A stretch of 64,000 nucleotides of DNA from Ktedonobacter robiniae (GCF_016587375.1 NZ_BNJG01000001.1:4608501-4672500), one strand, 5' to 3'; counted from the first letter of the stretch, positions 31,654-41,025 are shown. Notes: generated from the sequence alone by a model not told the origin. Numbers and translations are program-made.

Positions 31654-33903
31654 TTAGTGCTCCCAATGGCTGCTGATCGCTACTTCAAAGTCTGGGATGT
31701 ATACCCGCTTCAGGTACTTCAAGCAGCTCTCCTTCATGGCCTGCGCCAGGATGGCTGCACACTGGTTCTTCATGCGCTCAGGACACTCGACCACGATCTC
31801 GTCATGCACCACAGCCACGATATCCGCATCTTCTGGCAGGCGCTCATAGGCGAGGGCCAGAGCCAGCTTGGTGATGTCGGCACTGCTTCCCTGAATTGGG
31901 CTATTGCAGGCTCGACGCTCGATCATCGAACGGATCTTGTTATAGTCTGGTGAGTGCCGATCTGGCAGTGGGCCAAAGAACCGCTTGCGACCAGCCACCG
32001 TTGTCGAGAAGAGCTGACTGGTGCCAAGTGCTCTCTGTCGCCTCAACCAAGTCACGACGCCTGGGTAGAGCTGGAAGTACTTATCCATCAGCTCTTGCGC
32101 CTTCTCCTTGGTGATCTTCAAGGTGCGACCCAGCTTGGCGGCGCTCATACCGTAGACCAGACCGAAGTTGATGGTTTTCGCAACCTGCCGATAACTCACG
32201 CCCGTACCCGGCACGCAGGCTTCCTTCACATCCACCGAGTCCGGCAGCCCAAACATCATGCGAGCGGTGGCCGAGTGCAGGTCCACACCATCGGCGAAGA
32301 ACTTGAGCATCGTCTTGTCGCCGGAGAGGTCTGCCAGGATTCTTAGTTCAATGTTCGGATAGTCCGACGTGAGCAGGACATTACCAGGCATCGCTGTCAC
32401 GCAGGCCCGCAGGCGCTTCCCGTCTATCGTCTTACTTGGGATCTGCTGCCAGGGTGGATCAAAGAAGCTGCTGCGCCCGGTGTCGGCTCCGATCTGGTGA
32501 GCGCTTGGATAAATGCGTTTCGTGAGTGGGTGGATCTTGGCGAGCAGATTGTCTCCGAACTTCACCGGGAACATCTGTGCCGCTCGCCATCCCTTGAGCA
32601 GGTCTACCTCTGGATACATCCCTTCAGGCAGGTCTGCCAGGGCATCGGCACTGGTGCTCTGGAGCGGTATCTTCAGCTCCTTGAATGCATCGAGCATCTG
32701 TGGCACACTGCCCAGGTTGATTGGCTCGTAGCAGAGATTGCGGTTCTTGTGCAGGTCGTTGAGGTAGTCATCCTCATCTGGCTTCGGGTGTGTCGCGTCC
32801 CAGGTGTCCATCATGACCGCTGTGTACTCATCCAGGCTGATCTCACGCTCTTCTGCCTGATACTGCTCTACCACGCTCTTATAGCGCTTCGCTCGCTCGG
32901 TCAACCATTCAGCATAGGGCGAATGACTGGGCAACTTTGGTGTACCAGGGTTGGGATACAGCTCGCGGAACTCCTTCATACCCTGCTTCTTAAACTCACC
33001 CCAGCCTTTCTCCTGACCAGTCGCCTCGAACGCTGCCTTGACTTTCTCTTTTTCTAACTCCAGGGCTTGCTTCCAGGCTTTGTACTTTCTCTGCTGAGAG
33101 CGGTATCTGTCAGCGCGAGCCTTGACGATGGCCTCACCAAAGACCTCAATCGCCTGTCCCTCAAGCTCACTGGCAAGCTGGACTTTCTCGTCGATGACCT
33201 CGCGCCAGCCAGCTTCGTTGACGTGGATGCCGTTGTACTCGATGCTCGCTATAGCAGGGAGAGCGCGATGTTCCAGGTTTAAGACATGACCGAGCTTTAA
33301 ATCTCGAAGCTTCAAGCTTTGCTTGTCGACGATCTTTTCCAACACTTCGACATCTTGGGCCGCGTAATTGAGCGTCTCGTGTGTGAAGGGAGCACTCCAC
33401 AGCTCTGGGTTCTTGTGCATCCCGATGAAGATGTTGCGCTCTTCCTTCGAGACTGGTAGACCGTAGCGACCAGCGATGGCCTTGAGGTTGAACTCAACAC
33501 CCTTCGCACGTCCACCCGTCTTACCTAGACCGTGGATCACCTGCTCGGCCAGCATCACGTCGTAGCACTTCGCAATCTTGACACCGAGCGAACGCCGTAC
33601 AAACTTCCAGTCAAAGGAGAGATTCATCCCGACGATCTGGAGGTTGTCGAAAAGCTCCTGGAGGGACTGACCAGCGTAGCGGAACGTATCGCGGTTCCAC
33701 GACCTGACATCGACGATCACTGGCATGTAGCCGCCAAACTGCATGAACTGGAGCAGGATGAGGCGGTCATCCATGAAGGAGAGGCCAGTGGTTTCGGTAT
33801 CGAACGCGACCGGAAGCTGTGGGCGAGAGACGTAGCGCTCAATCATCTGGATAAGGTCTTCCACATCATCAATCAGTGTGTAGTTCTCTAATTGAGTCTG
33901 CAA
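31654..33903 (-). CDS. Phage family A DNA polymerase with 3'-5' exonuclease domain
   Basis: Replicates phage DNA. About 749 residues. The exonuclease domain begins with PVAFDTETTGLSF (metal Asp and Glu). Polymerase motif A is DYPNIELRILA, the O helix is RQVAKTINFGLVYGMS, and motif C is VAVVHDEIVVE. The 5' nuclease domain of bacterial Pol I is absent, as in phages. The start is TTG 33903, with AAGGG 9 nt upstream; a GTG at 33936 is the alternative, with no good site. Overlaps the previous gene by 16 nt. Confidence 0.94.
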   Translation of the reverse strand: MQTQLENYTLIDDVEDLIQMIERYVSRPQLPVAFDTETTGLSFMDDRLILLQFMQFGGYMPVIVDVRSWNRDTFRYAGQSLQELFDNLQIVGMNLSFDWKFVRRSLGVKIAKCYDVMLAEQVIHGLGKTGGRAKGVEFNLKAIAGRYGLPVSKEERNIFIGMHKNPELWSAPFTHETLNYAAQDVEVLEKIVDKQSLKLRDLKLGHVLNLEHRALPAIASIEYNGIHVNEAGWREVIDEKVQLASELEGQAIEVFGEAIVKARADRYRSQQRKYKAWKQALELEKEKVKAAFEATGQEKGWGEFKKQGMKEFRELYPNPGTPKLPSHSPYAEWLTERAKRYKSVVEQYQAEEREISLDEYTAVMMDTWDATHPKPDEDDYLNDLHKNRNLCYEPINLGSVPQMLDAFKELKIPLQSTSADALADLPEGMYPEVDLLKGWRAAQMFPVKFGDNLLAKIHPLTKRIYPSAHQIGADTGRSSFFDPPWQQIPSKTIDGKRLRACVTAMPGNVLLTSDYPNIELRILADLSGDKTMLKFFADGVDLHSATARMMFGLPDSVDVKEACVPGTGVSYRQVAKTINFGLVYGMSAAKLGRTLKITKEKAQELMDKYFQLYPGVVTWLRRQRALGTSQLFSTTVAGRKRFFGPLPDRHSPDYNKIRSMIERRACNSPIQGSSADITKLALALAYERLPEDADIVAVVHDEIVVECPERMKNQCAAILAQAMKESCLKYLKRVYIPDFEVAISSHWEH

Positions 33904-34073
33904 TGTTCTATCCCTTTCCTCATTAACTGGCTGCACGCATACTCCGCCACTTTCAGGTCGAGGTCGGGGGGCCGAAGCCCCATCACGACCTGTATTCTGA
34001 GCTGCTCTAGGAGTGTCTCTGCTGCTTCTCGTGTGAGCGCATCGACCAGTAGTGCCCTCTCCTCATCACTCAT
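33888..34073 (-). CDS. Phage hypothetical protein, 61 aa
   Basis: Mostly helical and acidic at the N-terminus (MSDEERALLVDALTREAAE). ATG 34073 follows AAAGGTGG. Overlaps both neighbours, so it is translated in the same operon. No family recognised. Confidence 0.55.
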   Translation of the reverse strand: MSDEERALLVDALTREAAETLLEQLRIQVVMGLRPPDLDLKVAEYACSQLMRKGIEHCRLN

Positions 34074-34893
34074 TGTCACCACCTTTGGAGGTGTCGCCGA
34101 AGTTGGTGAAGCCGAGAGGCATCTCATCGAGTCCTGGGATCACCCAGAAGCCTGACACCATGCGCCTCATCGTGCTGGGGTTGCGCTGGACGTACTCAAA
34201 GCTCTTATCCAGGAACAGGCCACCAGTCTCCACCGACCAGAACTTATTCGACGGGTCGCGAGTGATGCCGAAGTGGTGTGCATGTCCTGACGCCACATTC
34301 ATCTGCTCCATCAGGGCCATCTGCGAGGGTGTTCCAAACGGCTGCTTGAACTGCGCCGGGTGTGTGAACAACCATGTCATTTTGCCATTCGCGTCGGGCA
34401 CACCTTCAAGCGTTGGGTTGTCGGAGACGATGATCTCACCTTTGCTGAGGAGGACGCCCAACTCAGGGGAGATGCTGGACACCAGACCCATCATGCCTTC
34501 GTGGTCGCCGAGCTTCTTAATCCACCGATAATCGTGGTTTCCTCTGCTGATGACTTGGTAGCCATCATTCTCTCGCAGGTCAGCGGCAATACGCCCGATG
34601 ATGTTGGTGGCAATCTCCTTCTCCTTGTTCCAGGTCAGGCTGTAGTCGGTCTGCCCGTAGCTTGAGAACTTATGCATATCGAAGAGATCCCCTAACCACA
34701 CAACACAGCGGATGTTGTAGCGATGGATGGCTCTGCGCATCTGTGCTAATAGACCGCGATCCACGTAAGGGAGATGAGCGTCACTCGCGATGAGGATGCG
34801 AGTCTCGCGGATCTTGTGGCGAATAGTGAAGTCTTCTGCTTCCCAACCACCGAATGCTGCGTCGATCTCTGAAAGATATTGATCTTTGCCCAT
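34066..34893 (-). CDS. Phage calcineurin-like metallophosphoesterase
   Basis: 275 residues. All five metal-binding motifs are present in order: ASDAHLPYVD (D-x-H), GDLFD, RGNHD, THPAQ, and SGHAHHFG. Members cleave phosphomonoesters or phosphodiesters, including nucleic acids. In this replication module a nuclease or nucleotide-phosphatase role is likely (inference). ATG 34893 follows AAGGG. Confidence 0.88.
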   Translation of the reverse strand: MGKDQYLSEIDAAFGGWEAEDFTIRHKIRETRILIASDAHLPYVDRGLLAQMRRAIHRYNIRCVVWLGDLFDMHKFSSYGQTDYSLTWNKEKEIATNIIGRIAADLRENDGYQVISRGNHDYRWIKKLGDHEGMMGLVSSISPELGVLLSKGEIIVSDNPTLEGVPDANGKMTWLFTHPAQFKQPFGTPSQMALMEQMNVASGHAHHFGITRDPSNKFWSVETGGLFLDKSFEYVQRNPSTMRRMVSGFWVIPGLDEMPLGFTNFGDTSKGGDNE

Positions 34894-34895
34894 GA

Positions 34896-35135
34896 TTATC
34901 TGATCCCTTCTTCGATAAGATAGTGTAATTTTTGAGTGAGAGCTGGCAGAGACACACCGTAGGCCGTGGCAAGCTCTTTGAGCGTGCGCCGGAGGTGGCG
35001 TGGTAGTGCTTTCTGCTGCTGGCACTCGTATAAAAGATTAGCCCAACATTTTCTACACATACGACGGTTCGCTATACCGCGCCCGTCTTGTCCCTCTCGC
35101 CATACAGGCTGATTACAATTACTACAGTCTCTCAT
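34896..35135 (-). CDS. Phage zinc-ribbon/HTH protein, 79 aa
   Basis: N-terminal CSNC and CRKC pairs (zinc), then a helix-turn-helix (LKELATAYGVSLPALTQKLHYL). Probably binds DNA. ATG overlaps the stop of the nucleotide kinase gene (ATGA), so translation is coupled. Confidence 0.6.
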   Translation of the reverse strand: MRDCSNCNQPVWREGQDGRGIANRRMCRKCWANLLYECQQQKALPRHLRRTLKELATAYGVSLPALTQKLHYLIEEGIR

Positions 35136-35644
35136 AGGGCACGCACCTGCCGTATAAGCTCCGCGAGAGGTTTTGATGCGTCCAGAGTCACGTCAACCAG
35201 ATGGTCGGGCAGGGGTGTCTCGATGTCGTGAGTCTTGCTCTCCTCAGTCGCAGTCGTCCTGGTTGCCAGGAGCACTGCCGGGGCATCTAACCTCACGATC
35301 TTGAACCCTAGTGCCTTGAGCGTCATAGCCTGCGAGATAGACCGCACGTTATCAAACGTACAATCGGGCTGGCCGCGCTCGTACCATGTTTGAAGTGCTT
35401 CATGGATAAACTTGGGATCATCCTTAAACCCGATCAGAGAACCGAACGCTTGGATAAAAGGTCGGTAGACTTCCTTGTTTAGATGGATTTCGCGCACTGT
35501 TGTCGGACGATACGGGTAGAGAGCCATGCATGCCTTCTCCTTCAAGAGGTCTGTGAAGTTTACCCAAAGGTGTGTGTCCTGCATCTCTCTCGCCAGGGTT
35601 GATTTGCCACTGGCTATAGGTCCGTGTAAGGCTATCCAACTCAT
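35132..35644 (-). CDS. Phage P-loop nucleotide kinase-like protein, 170 aa
   Basis: The Walker A motif GPIASGKST at residues 8-16 and the overall size resemble deoxynucleoside monophosphate kinases used to feed phage DNA synthesis. A lid region rich in Arg/Thr (LATRTTATEESKTHD) follows. The start ATG 35644 has GGGGGAAAAG upstream. The substrate is not determined. Confidence 0.7.
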   Translation of the reverse strand: MSWIALHGPIASGKSTLAREMQDTHLWVNFTDLLKEKACMALYPYRPTTVREIHLNKEVYRPFIQAFGSLIGFKDDPKFIHEALQTWYERGQPDCTFDNVRSISQAMTLKALGFKIVRLDAPAVLLATRTTATEESKTHDIETPLPDHLVDVTLDASKPLAELIRQVRAL

Positions 35645-35892
35645 CACGCTTTTCCCCCATTCAAGAACGTCGATACTTGGCGACAGATGCGCTGGTAACG
35701 CCTCTCGGTGTGGGAGGGTTTGCCAGAGCGGCGACCCGCTTCTCGGAGCGAACACCCCTGGACGACAAAGCTGAGAAAGTGTTTATCCTCTTGACTGAGG
35801 ATCTTGACAGCATGCCCCAGGTCGACGCGCTCCTCAAGAGAGCTGCCTTCGAGGTTCTTGAGTAGGAGAGCGACCAACTCCAACGTGTACAA
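35644..35892 (-). CDS. Phage sigma-70 region 4-like HTH protein
   Basis: The segment ILSQEDKHFLSFVVQGCSLREAGRRSGKPSHTERRYQRI has the spacing of sigma region 4.2/LuxR-type helices. The only plausible starts are TTG: 35892 (AAGGAA 7 nt upstream) or 35910. Stop and next ATG overlap. Possibly a late-gene activator. Confidence 0.5.
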   Translation of the reverse strand: MYTLELVALLLKNLEGSSLEERVDLGHAVKILSQEDKHFLSFVVQGCSLREAGRRSGKPSHTERRYQRICRQVSTFLNGGKA

Positions 35893-35941
35893 TCGCGTTT
35901 CCTTTCCCAATAGTACCCGAAGGTATTCAACTACGGAAGAT

Positions 35942-36337
35942 CTAGTTTCTCAACATGTTTCGATATGTTTCAGCATCGCTCACAAGTGCGAGATACTCGG
36001 CATAATCCATCAGAACTGCACGACGATGGAGACGCTTCCCGCGAATGATGACACATCCGTTTCGCCAGCCGATTCGCTTGGCCTCGTCGAGAACTTTCCA
36101 CAACCAGTTGAGATCGACTTTGAAGTACCTGGCCCCGTCTATATCCAGGGTTTGGTACACTTTAGCCTCCACGAGGAGTGCTAATTCCTCCACCATGACA
36201 TCCCCTGGCATATCCTGAAGTGCTCCAGAAAGTGGGACACGTTTGGCACTGCTGAAGCCCTGGCTACGCAAATCGGCTGCGAGATCGACCTCGTTTTGCT
36301 TTCCTCGGTTCTTGGCTCGCCTTTGCTGGTCGCCCAT
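35942..36337 (-). CDS. Phage Holliday-junction-resolvase-like PD-(D/E)XK nuclease, 131 aa
   Basis: The core NEVDLAADLRSQGFSSAKRVPLSGA, then PGDVMVEELALLVEAKVY gives Glu, Asp and E-x-K of the archaeal-Hjc-type fold common in phages. The size is right for a dimeric resolvase that cuts branched DNA before packaging. GGGAG precedes ATG 36337. Confidence 0.75.
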   Translation of the reverse strand: MGDQQRRAKNRGKQNEVDLAADLRSQGFSSAKRVPLSGALQDMPGDVMVEELALLVEAKVYQTLDIDGARYFKVDLNWLWKVLDEAKRIGWRNGCVIIRGKRLHRRAVLMDYAEYLALVSDAETYRNMLRN

Positions 36338-36656
36338 AGCTGTCTCCCTTTAGGTAACTGTCTGCTTTGATCTCATCTTGAAAAATGTGGCGGTAACTCA
36401 AGACCAGCAAGTCTGCTGCCAACCTCACACGCTCTTGCAAGGGGAAGGGCAGAGCAGCCATAAATACGTCGGTCTGCGCGTCTGTCCTTGGTCGACTCCC
36501 CGGCAGGTGATCCTCTGCATCCTCAAACGGCTCCTGGATCTCTCGGCCAAGCCCTATCTCATCAAGCTCCTTCCAGGCTCCCTTCTTCCAGAGAAGGTAG
36601 ACCGCTCGAATGGCGACTGCCCTCTCCAGACAGCGCACATCGTAGTATTTACTCAT
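36264..36656 (-). CDS. Phage hypothetical protein, 130 aa
   Basis: No family recognised. Helical, with a very basic C-terminal tail (KASQEPRKAKRGRSRSRFA) that overlaps the start of the resolvase gene by 74 bp in another frame. ATG overlaps the helicase stop. Possibly a DNA-binding accessory to the helicase. Confidence 0.55.
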   Translation of the reverse strand: MSKYYDVRCLERAVAIRAVYLLWKKGAWKELDEIGLGREIQEPFEDAEDHLPGSRPRTDAQTDVFMAALPFPLQERVRLAADLLVLSYRHIFQDEIKADSYLKGDSYGRPAKASQEPRKAKRGRSRSRFA

Positions 36657-37593
36657 CTAACTCTCCTTCTACTGGCAGATCACCCCAGAGAGCTACTCGT
36701 GGGCTAAATGCCATTGGTAATTTGCGGCCAGCGCGGCCACTGCGGTTCTTGCCGACGATGCAGAAGGACAGCTCGTCCTGCTCCTCGTCCACATCACCTC
36801 TCTCCTCGAACATCTCAGGCCGATGGAGGAGGAGCACCTTATCAGCGTCCTGTACCAGCTTGTCAGACTGGTAGATATCGGTGAGCGTCGGTGTCGGATC
36901 TTTGCGTTTCAGGCTCTCGCGGTTCAACTGGCTCAGAACCAGACCAGGAGCATACTGGCGTGCGATTTCGTGCAACTGGCGCGAGATCTGGCCGAGAGCG
37001 AAGGTGTGGTTGCCTGTCCTGTCGGCGACACCTGATGGCACAATGCCAACATGGTCCAGAATCCAGAACCCACACGACTGGTTGCTCTTCCCGTCCTTCC
37101 GCCGGATGAAGTCCTCGATCATCCCGATGTCGTTGCCCCCTTGCACGTAGGCAATTGGCAGCTTTGCGAGCTTGCGGTGTGCAGCCTCAATGCGCCTTAG
37201 CTCATCGGGAGTCATTCGCCCTGTGTTCAGCGACCGAAGTGGCACATCTGCAAGCTGGCCGAGCAGGCGTTGGAGCATCTGGTCTGCGTCCATCTCAAGG
37301 GTGATGATCCTGACTTGGAGGCCGGGATACTGCTCCTTGAACTGCTCCGCGACACTGATCCCGACCGACACCCCAAAGGATGACTTACCAGCATTACTCC
37401 TCGCCGCCAGAATGGTCAGTTCGTTTGCCCCGTTCCCATCCTTGTGCTGAATGCCTCCTGTCTCTTTGTCCAGAAGGTCGAAACCCCAGGAATATCCCCA
37501 GATGTCCGTTGGGTTCATGTACCGCTCACGGATGCGGGCTATCGTCTTATCGGCGACTTCCTCCTGGCGCAAGACTTGAATGTCGCTTACCAT
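36649..37593 (-). CDS. Phage replicative DnaB-like helicase (ATPase domain)
   Basis: Unwinds DNA at the phage fork. 314 residues: only the RecA-like C-terminal half of DnaB. Walker A is ARSNAGKSSFG, Walker B is CGFWILDHVGIV, followed by LSQLNRESLKRKDPTPTLTDI and the DADKVLLLHRPE and KNRSGRAGRKLPMAF (arginine finger) motifs. ATG 37593 overlaps the upstream stop (TGATG) and follows AGGAGGG. Loader function may come from the next upstream gene. Confidence 0.9.
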   Translation of the reverse strand: MVSDIQVLRQEEVADKTIARIRERYMNPTDIWGYSWGFDLLDKETGGIQHKDGNGANELTILAARSNAGKSSFGVSVGISVAEQFKEQYPGLQVRIITLEMDADQMLQRLLGQLADVPLRSLNTGRMTPDELRRIEAAHRKLAKLPIAYVQGGNDIGMIEDFIRRKDGKSNQSCGFWILDHVGIVPSGVADRTGNHTFALGQISRQLHEIARQYAPGLVLSQLNRESLKRKDPTPTLTDIYQSDKLVQDADKVLLLHRPEMFEERGDVDEEQDELSFCIVGKNRSGRAGRKLPMAFSPRVALWGDLPVEGELDE

Positions 37594-38393
37594 CACTCAC
37601 CCTCCTCTAGTTGCCACTTTGGTCGCTTTCTCGGCAGTTTGAGCAGATGTGCATACTTCACTCGATCAGCCTCGATGTGCTGTAGCTGGATCTTGCGCAG
37701 CTCATCGTCCGAGAGGCCATCCTCGTTGCCATTGAAGGGCTTCTTGAAGGGCGGGCGAGGCTGCTGCTGCTGCTGCTGTTGTGGTGGCTTCGGCGCTGCC
37801 TCGGTGCCCTCAGTCGTGACCATCTTGTTGATGTAGGCGAACATATTAGGCCGAAACTTCTCGACGTTGCCGACCGAGTAACGCCGGATCATGGTCAGAA
37901 GTAGCATTGCTGGCCCCATCTCCGCTGCCGTGTTCTTCTCTGCTGCCGCAGCCAGTGCTCTGCGCTGCTCCTCTTTGAAGGGCTTCTCTTCTGGGAGGAC
38001 TGTGTTCATCACCCGCTCAATGAAACCCATCAACTTGATTCGGCGTCTACCAGCAGGGCTGTAGGGCTGGTGTGCGGTGCCAGTGGCGTCCATCGCGTCG
38101 ATATCAGCAGCCAGTTTGTCCAGAGGATCAATCTCGATTGGCTCCTCTTCCTGCTCTATCGCTGGCTCCTGGGACACAGGCTCAGTCAGGCGATAGACGT
38201 AACCAGAAGGGCTGCGCTCAGCAGTGATGTACCCAAGCTCGACAAGCTCTTTGCGAGCACTCCAGACCGATGTGCGAGACGTGATTCCGAGTAGAGCGCA
38301 GGCTTCACCATCTGCCAGAGATGCTGTACCGTTAAGATACAGATGCAAGACCAGTGCCAGCGCGGCTCTCGACTTGACCCTCGAAATCTCCAT
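37593..38393 (-). CDS. Phage replication initiator / helicase-loader-like winged-helix protein
   Basis: 266 residues. N-terminal winged helix-turn-helix (ALALVLHLYLNGTASLADGEACALLGIT...), a charged linker, a second helical domain (RRRIKLMGFIERVMNTVLPEEKP...), then a run of eight Gln and a basic tail. The layout (wHTH plus DnaD-like helical part, next to DnaB) is that of phage replisome organisers. AGAGGAG precedes ATG 38393. Confidence 0.65.
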   Translation of the reverse strand: MEISRVKSRAALALVLHLYLNGTASLADGEACALLGITSRTSVWSARKELVELGYITAERSPSGYVYRLTEPVSQEPAIEQEEEPIEIDPLDKLAADIDAMDATGTAHQPYSPAGRRRIKLMGFIERVMNTVLPEEKPFKEEQRRALAAAAEKNTAAEMGPAMLLLTMIRRYSVGNVEKFRPNMFAYINKMVTTEGTEAAPKPPQQQQQQQPRPPFKKPFNGNEDGLSDDELRKIQLQHIEADRVKYAHLLKLPRKRPKWQLEEGE

Positions 38394-38441
38394 CGCATCT
38401 CCTCTCAAGGGCCAGGGGCCGAAGCCCCCGACTGAACGAGC

Positions 38442-39269
38442 CTACCATCGAGCGCGGCCACCGGAAGCAGCAGCTACCGGAGCAGGAGCACCACTGAGAT
38501 AGTTCGCACGAATGTCATCAGCAGTGGCACCTGCGAAGGCATCGTTCACTGCGTTGCGAGCGTCTTGCGTGTTCATCGCCAGGATGTCCTCATCGGTGAT
38601 GCCTACGGTATACAGCTTTTTAGCCTGTGGGATGGAGATCTTGCCAGCATGTTGTGCGGGATTCTGATCGCCGTTGCCACTTGCGCGTACCTGCGCCTGT
38701 GGGATCTGCACTGGCTGCTGGCGGGGAGCCTGCTCACGTGGAGCCTGTGCCCCTGCCTGCTGGTACTGTGGCCGAGCGGGAGCAGCCTCTTTGATCTCGA
38801 AGCCCTCTGGAAGCTCCAACTGCCATGCGGCGTAGCACTGAGCCAGGAGCACACTCTTGTCAACGACGAGGTTGTAACCCTGGTAGGCGTTCGCAAGGGT
38901 AGGAGCGGAGTAGAGATACCTGCCCAGGCCATGCACCGCAGCCGCACGTTTGACTGCCTGCGCGTAGGCACCTGTGGGCGACTTCAGATCACTGATGCCA
39001 TGAACGGTCTTGCCAGCGATTGTCAGCGGGACCAGGAGGGACACCAGATTGACAGGCTCGCCATCCTTGTTCGTGAACTCAGTCGCCTGTATCACCTTTG
39101 GCTCACCAAGCTCCCACTCTCCAGGCGCGTCCTGGTCGAGGCGGGTGAAGTACTCCCAAAGCTCAACGTACACCAGGGCAACACCACGGCCACCAGCACG
39201 AAAGTCAAGCTTTTCAATCTCAAAGGGCTGTGCGAGGCGGCTCTGAATCTGTACGTACTCGTTGCTCAT
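38442..39269 (-). CDS. Phage Rad52-superfamily single-strand annealing protein
   Basis: 275 residues. The N-terminal half contains LVYVELWEYFTRLDQDAPGEW, then LTIAGKTVHGISD, then QAVKRAAAVHGLGRYLY, the signature of Rad52/DdrA-type annealing proteins. The C-terminal half is Gln/Ala/Pro-rich with a short helical SSB-like region. It pairs complementary single strands in phage recombination, probably with the nuclease at 28654. Leader GGAGAAGACACA before the ATG is shared with other early genes. Its promoter is at 39374-39403. Confidence 0.75.
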   Translation of the reverse strand: MSNEYVQIQSRLAQPFEIEKLDFRAGGRGVALVYVELWEYFTRLDQDAPGEWELGEPKVIQATEFTNKDGEPVNLVSLLVPLTIAGKTVHGISDLKSPTGAYAQAVKRAAAVHGLGRYLYSAPTLANAYQGYNLVVDKSVLLAQCYAAWQLELPEGFEIKEAAPARPQYQQAGAQAPREQAPRQQPVQIPQAQVRASGNGDQNPAQHAGKISIPQAKKLYTVGITDEDILAMNTQDARNAVNDAFAGATADDIRANYLSGAPAPVAAASGGRARW

Positions 39270-39373
39270 TGTGTCTTCTCCTGTGTTCGAATTTTCATTG
39301 TCAACTTGATTTGTCGAAGTTTCAGCATTTCATCGGTTTTAGTAGGGGTGGCTCATCACCACCCGACTTACTA

Positions 39374-39403
39374 AGTATACCATAAGATTTGAGGATTAGG
39401 CAA
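39374..39403 (-). promoter_or_regulatory. Promoter of the leftward replication operon, with TTTGTCGA boxes
   Basis: -10 TATACT (39374-39379) and -35 TTGCCT (39398-39403), spacer 18. Copies of the box GATTTGTCGAAGTTTCAGC (about 39306) and ATTTGTCGATGTTTCAGC (about 39417) flank it. These are candidate operators. Confidence 0.6.
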
Positions 39404-39435
39404 CCCTGTTTGTGGTCAATTTGTCGATGTTTCAG

Positions 39436-39810
39436 CTAAACCCGTAGACTCGCTTTTGCCCGTTCTATTGCCACCTCAAGTGCATCCAGATAGATCTGCT
39501 TCTCCACGCCATCGAGCTTCTCGGCCATCTCCTGGGCCTCTGCCAGCAGCAGTCCCTCGCGGGTCGTGGCAGCACTGGCACCAACCACACCGATTTGAGC
39601 AGCCAGTGTATTGAACGGGATGTGCATGGCGTGCGCGTAGCCAGCCAGGAGCGCCATGTCGATGCTGGTGGCGTTTCCATTAATGAGATAGCCGAGCTTG
39701 CCACGAGTCAGCTCTGGGGCACCTCTCTTTGCAAACTCTTCCTGGGTCAACTTGTTCTCTCGCATGTAGTTGATGACGAGATGCTGCAATGCACGAATGT
39801 CTTTTCGCAT
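39436..39810 (-). CDS. Phage Cro/CI-family repressor-like protein, 124 aa
   Basis: HTH core HLVINYMRENKLTQEEFAKRGAPELTRGKLGYLINGNATSIDMALLAGYAHAM, followed by a helical C-terminal segment for dimerisation. It lies back-to-back with the gene at 39894 and upstream of the replication operon, the usual place for the immunity repressor. ATG 39810 has GGAGGAG upstream. No LexA-type protease motif is present. It is the best candidate to bind the TTTGTCGA boxes. Confidence 0.7.
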   Translation of the reverse strand: MRKDIRALQHLVINYMRENKLTQEEFAKRGAPELTRGKLGYLINGNATSIDMALLAGYAHAMHIPFNTLAAQIGVVGASAATTREGLLLAEAQEMAEKLDGVEKQIYLDALEVAIERAKASLRV

Positions 39811-39893
39811 TTTCACTCCTCCAAGTGGGGCAAAATCCCACAAATCTGCTATACTGTAAATAGTAGACCATTCAACACAAAGGATACCACATT

Positions 39894-40343
39894 ATGTCTC
39901 GACCTTCAAACCCCCCTATGAACGTCACCCCCATGTCTGAGGCCAGCGAAACCAAGAAACGTGGCCGAGGCCGACCAGCCAATCTCGAAATGCCACCAGT
40001 ACCGCAGGCGATCCTGGACGGGATGACCGAGCTGGAGCAGGCCCACTTCGAGCACTTCCGCGACGCCTACACCGAAGCCTGCAAGAAGCGCTACGGGAAG
40101 ATCACACCCACTGCCGAAATCGGCATCGTCCAGGCTGCGCTCGATTATATCCACCTCTGGCGCATGCAGATTGAGCAGATCCAGACAGGCAAGCTCGTGT
40201 CACAGGCTCGCCAGCACCCTGGCACCAGCCTGCGAGCGTGGCTCCAATCTGCTGGCCTTCAGGAGAAGGACATGATGGAGCCAGCCAAGCAGGAGGATGA
40301 GAAGTCAGCCAACCGGGCTACCCTTCTCAGCCTGTCTAGCTAA
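39894..40343 (+). CDS. Phage AT-hook protein, 149 aa
   Basis: An AT-hook-like basic patch (KKRGRGRPAN, residues 21-30) is followed by a helical domain (ELEQAHFEHFRDAYTEACKKRYGKITPTAEIGIVQAALDYIHLWRMQIEQ), resembling small-terminase or DNA-architectural proteins. It is the only rightward gene in the early region and diverges from the repressor; TATACT near 39852 may be its -10. Overlaps the next (convergent) gene by 8 nt. Confidence 0.6.
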   Translation: MSRPSNPPMNVTPMSEASETKKRGRGRPANLEMPPVPQAILDGMTELEQAHFEHFRDAYTEACKKRYGKITPTAEIGIVQAALDYIHLWRMQIEQIQTGKLVSQARQHPGTSLRAWLQSAGLQEKDMMEPAKQEDEKSANRATLLSLSS

Positions 40344-41025
40344 TCTGGCGACGTGCCTGGCTCCCACTCAGGCCAGGATTGATCGCGATGTTTTTACCAG
40401 ATGCATATCCCTGCCTCACTGCGCTCTGGCCCATGCCGATGTTGATGGCTCTGCCTCGTGTGGTGCTCCCAAAGCGCTGCTTGACTTCAGTGTCAAGTGC
40501 CTGGGCATTCACCACCACCAGGGCCATCGTCTCGCCATCCTGGGACTGCTCAGACGCCTTCAGACGCTCGATGATCGCCTTCACAGCACCAAGACGAAAG
40601 CCGCCTTTGAACGTGCGTACCGTCTGCCGTGTGTAGGGATACGCGACTTGGTGCGCCTCCCATCCCTGATCGGCCAGACGGTCAATGGCGCGTGTCAGGT
40701 AGGCGTAGAGGTACTCAACCACCTCAATATTGTGCTTGCGACCGACCAGATAGACCACGCGCTTCTGGCTATTCCAGATCACCTGACAGAGGTTAGTGCG
40801 TGCCAGGATCGTGTACAGGCCCAATTTCCAGTTCGTGTTCGGGAAGTCTGGGCGGTCATACCACGTGTACTCAGACTTCTTGGCTGTGACCTGCTCCAGG
40901 CTCAGATTGTACTTCATGAGCAGCTCTGTCGCCTTCTCAGCAGCCAGTGCAGCCTCGTTTGGGTTGCTGGAGGTTGAGAGGGCCAGCAGGTTGCGGATCT
41001 TGTTGATAATTTTCTCGGTTTCCAT
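40336..41025 (-). CDS. DUF2786-type phage protein, 229 aa
   Basis: The N-terminal KIINKIRNLLALSTSSNPNEAALAAEKATELLMKYNLS is the DUF2786 motif found in many phages and ICEs. The rest (YLVGRKHNIEVVEYLYAYLTRAIDRLADQ...) is the usual second domain. Function unknown; often in DNA-handling clusters. ATG 41025 has the shared leader GGAGAAGACACAAC. Array A of half-sites is directly upstream. Confidence 0.7.
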   Translation of the reverse strand: METEKIINKIRNLLALSTSSNPNEAALAAEKATELLMKYNLSLEQVTAKKSEYTWYDRPDFPNTNWKLGLYTILARTNLCQVIWNSQKRVVYLVGRKHNIEVVEYLYAYLTRAIDRLADQGWEAHQVAYPYTRQTVRTFKGGFRLGAVKAIIERLKASEQSQDGETMALVVVNAQALDTEVKQRFGSTTRGRAINIGMGQSAVRQGYASGKNIAINPGLSGSQARRQIS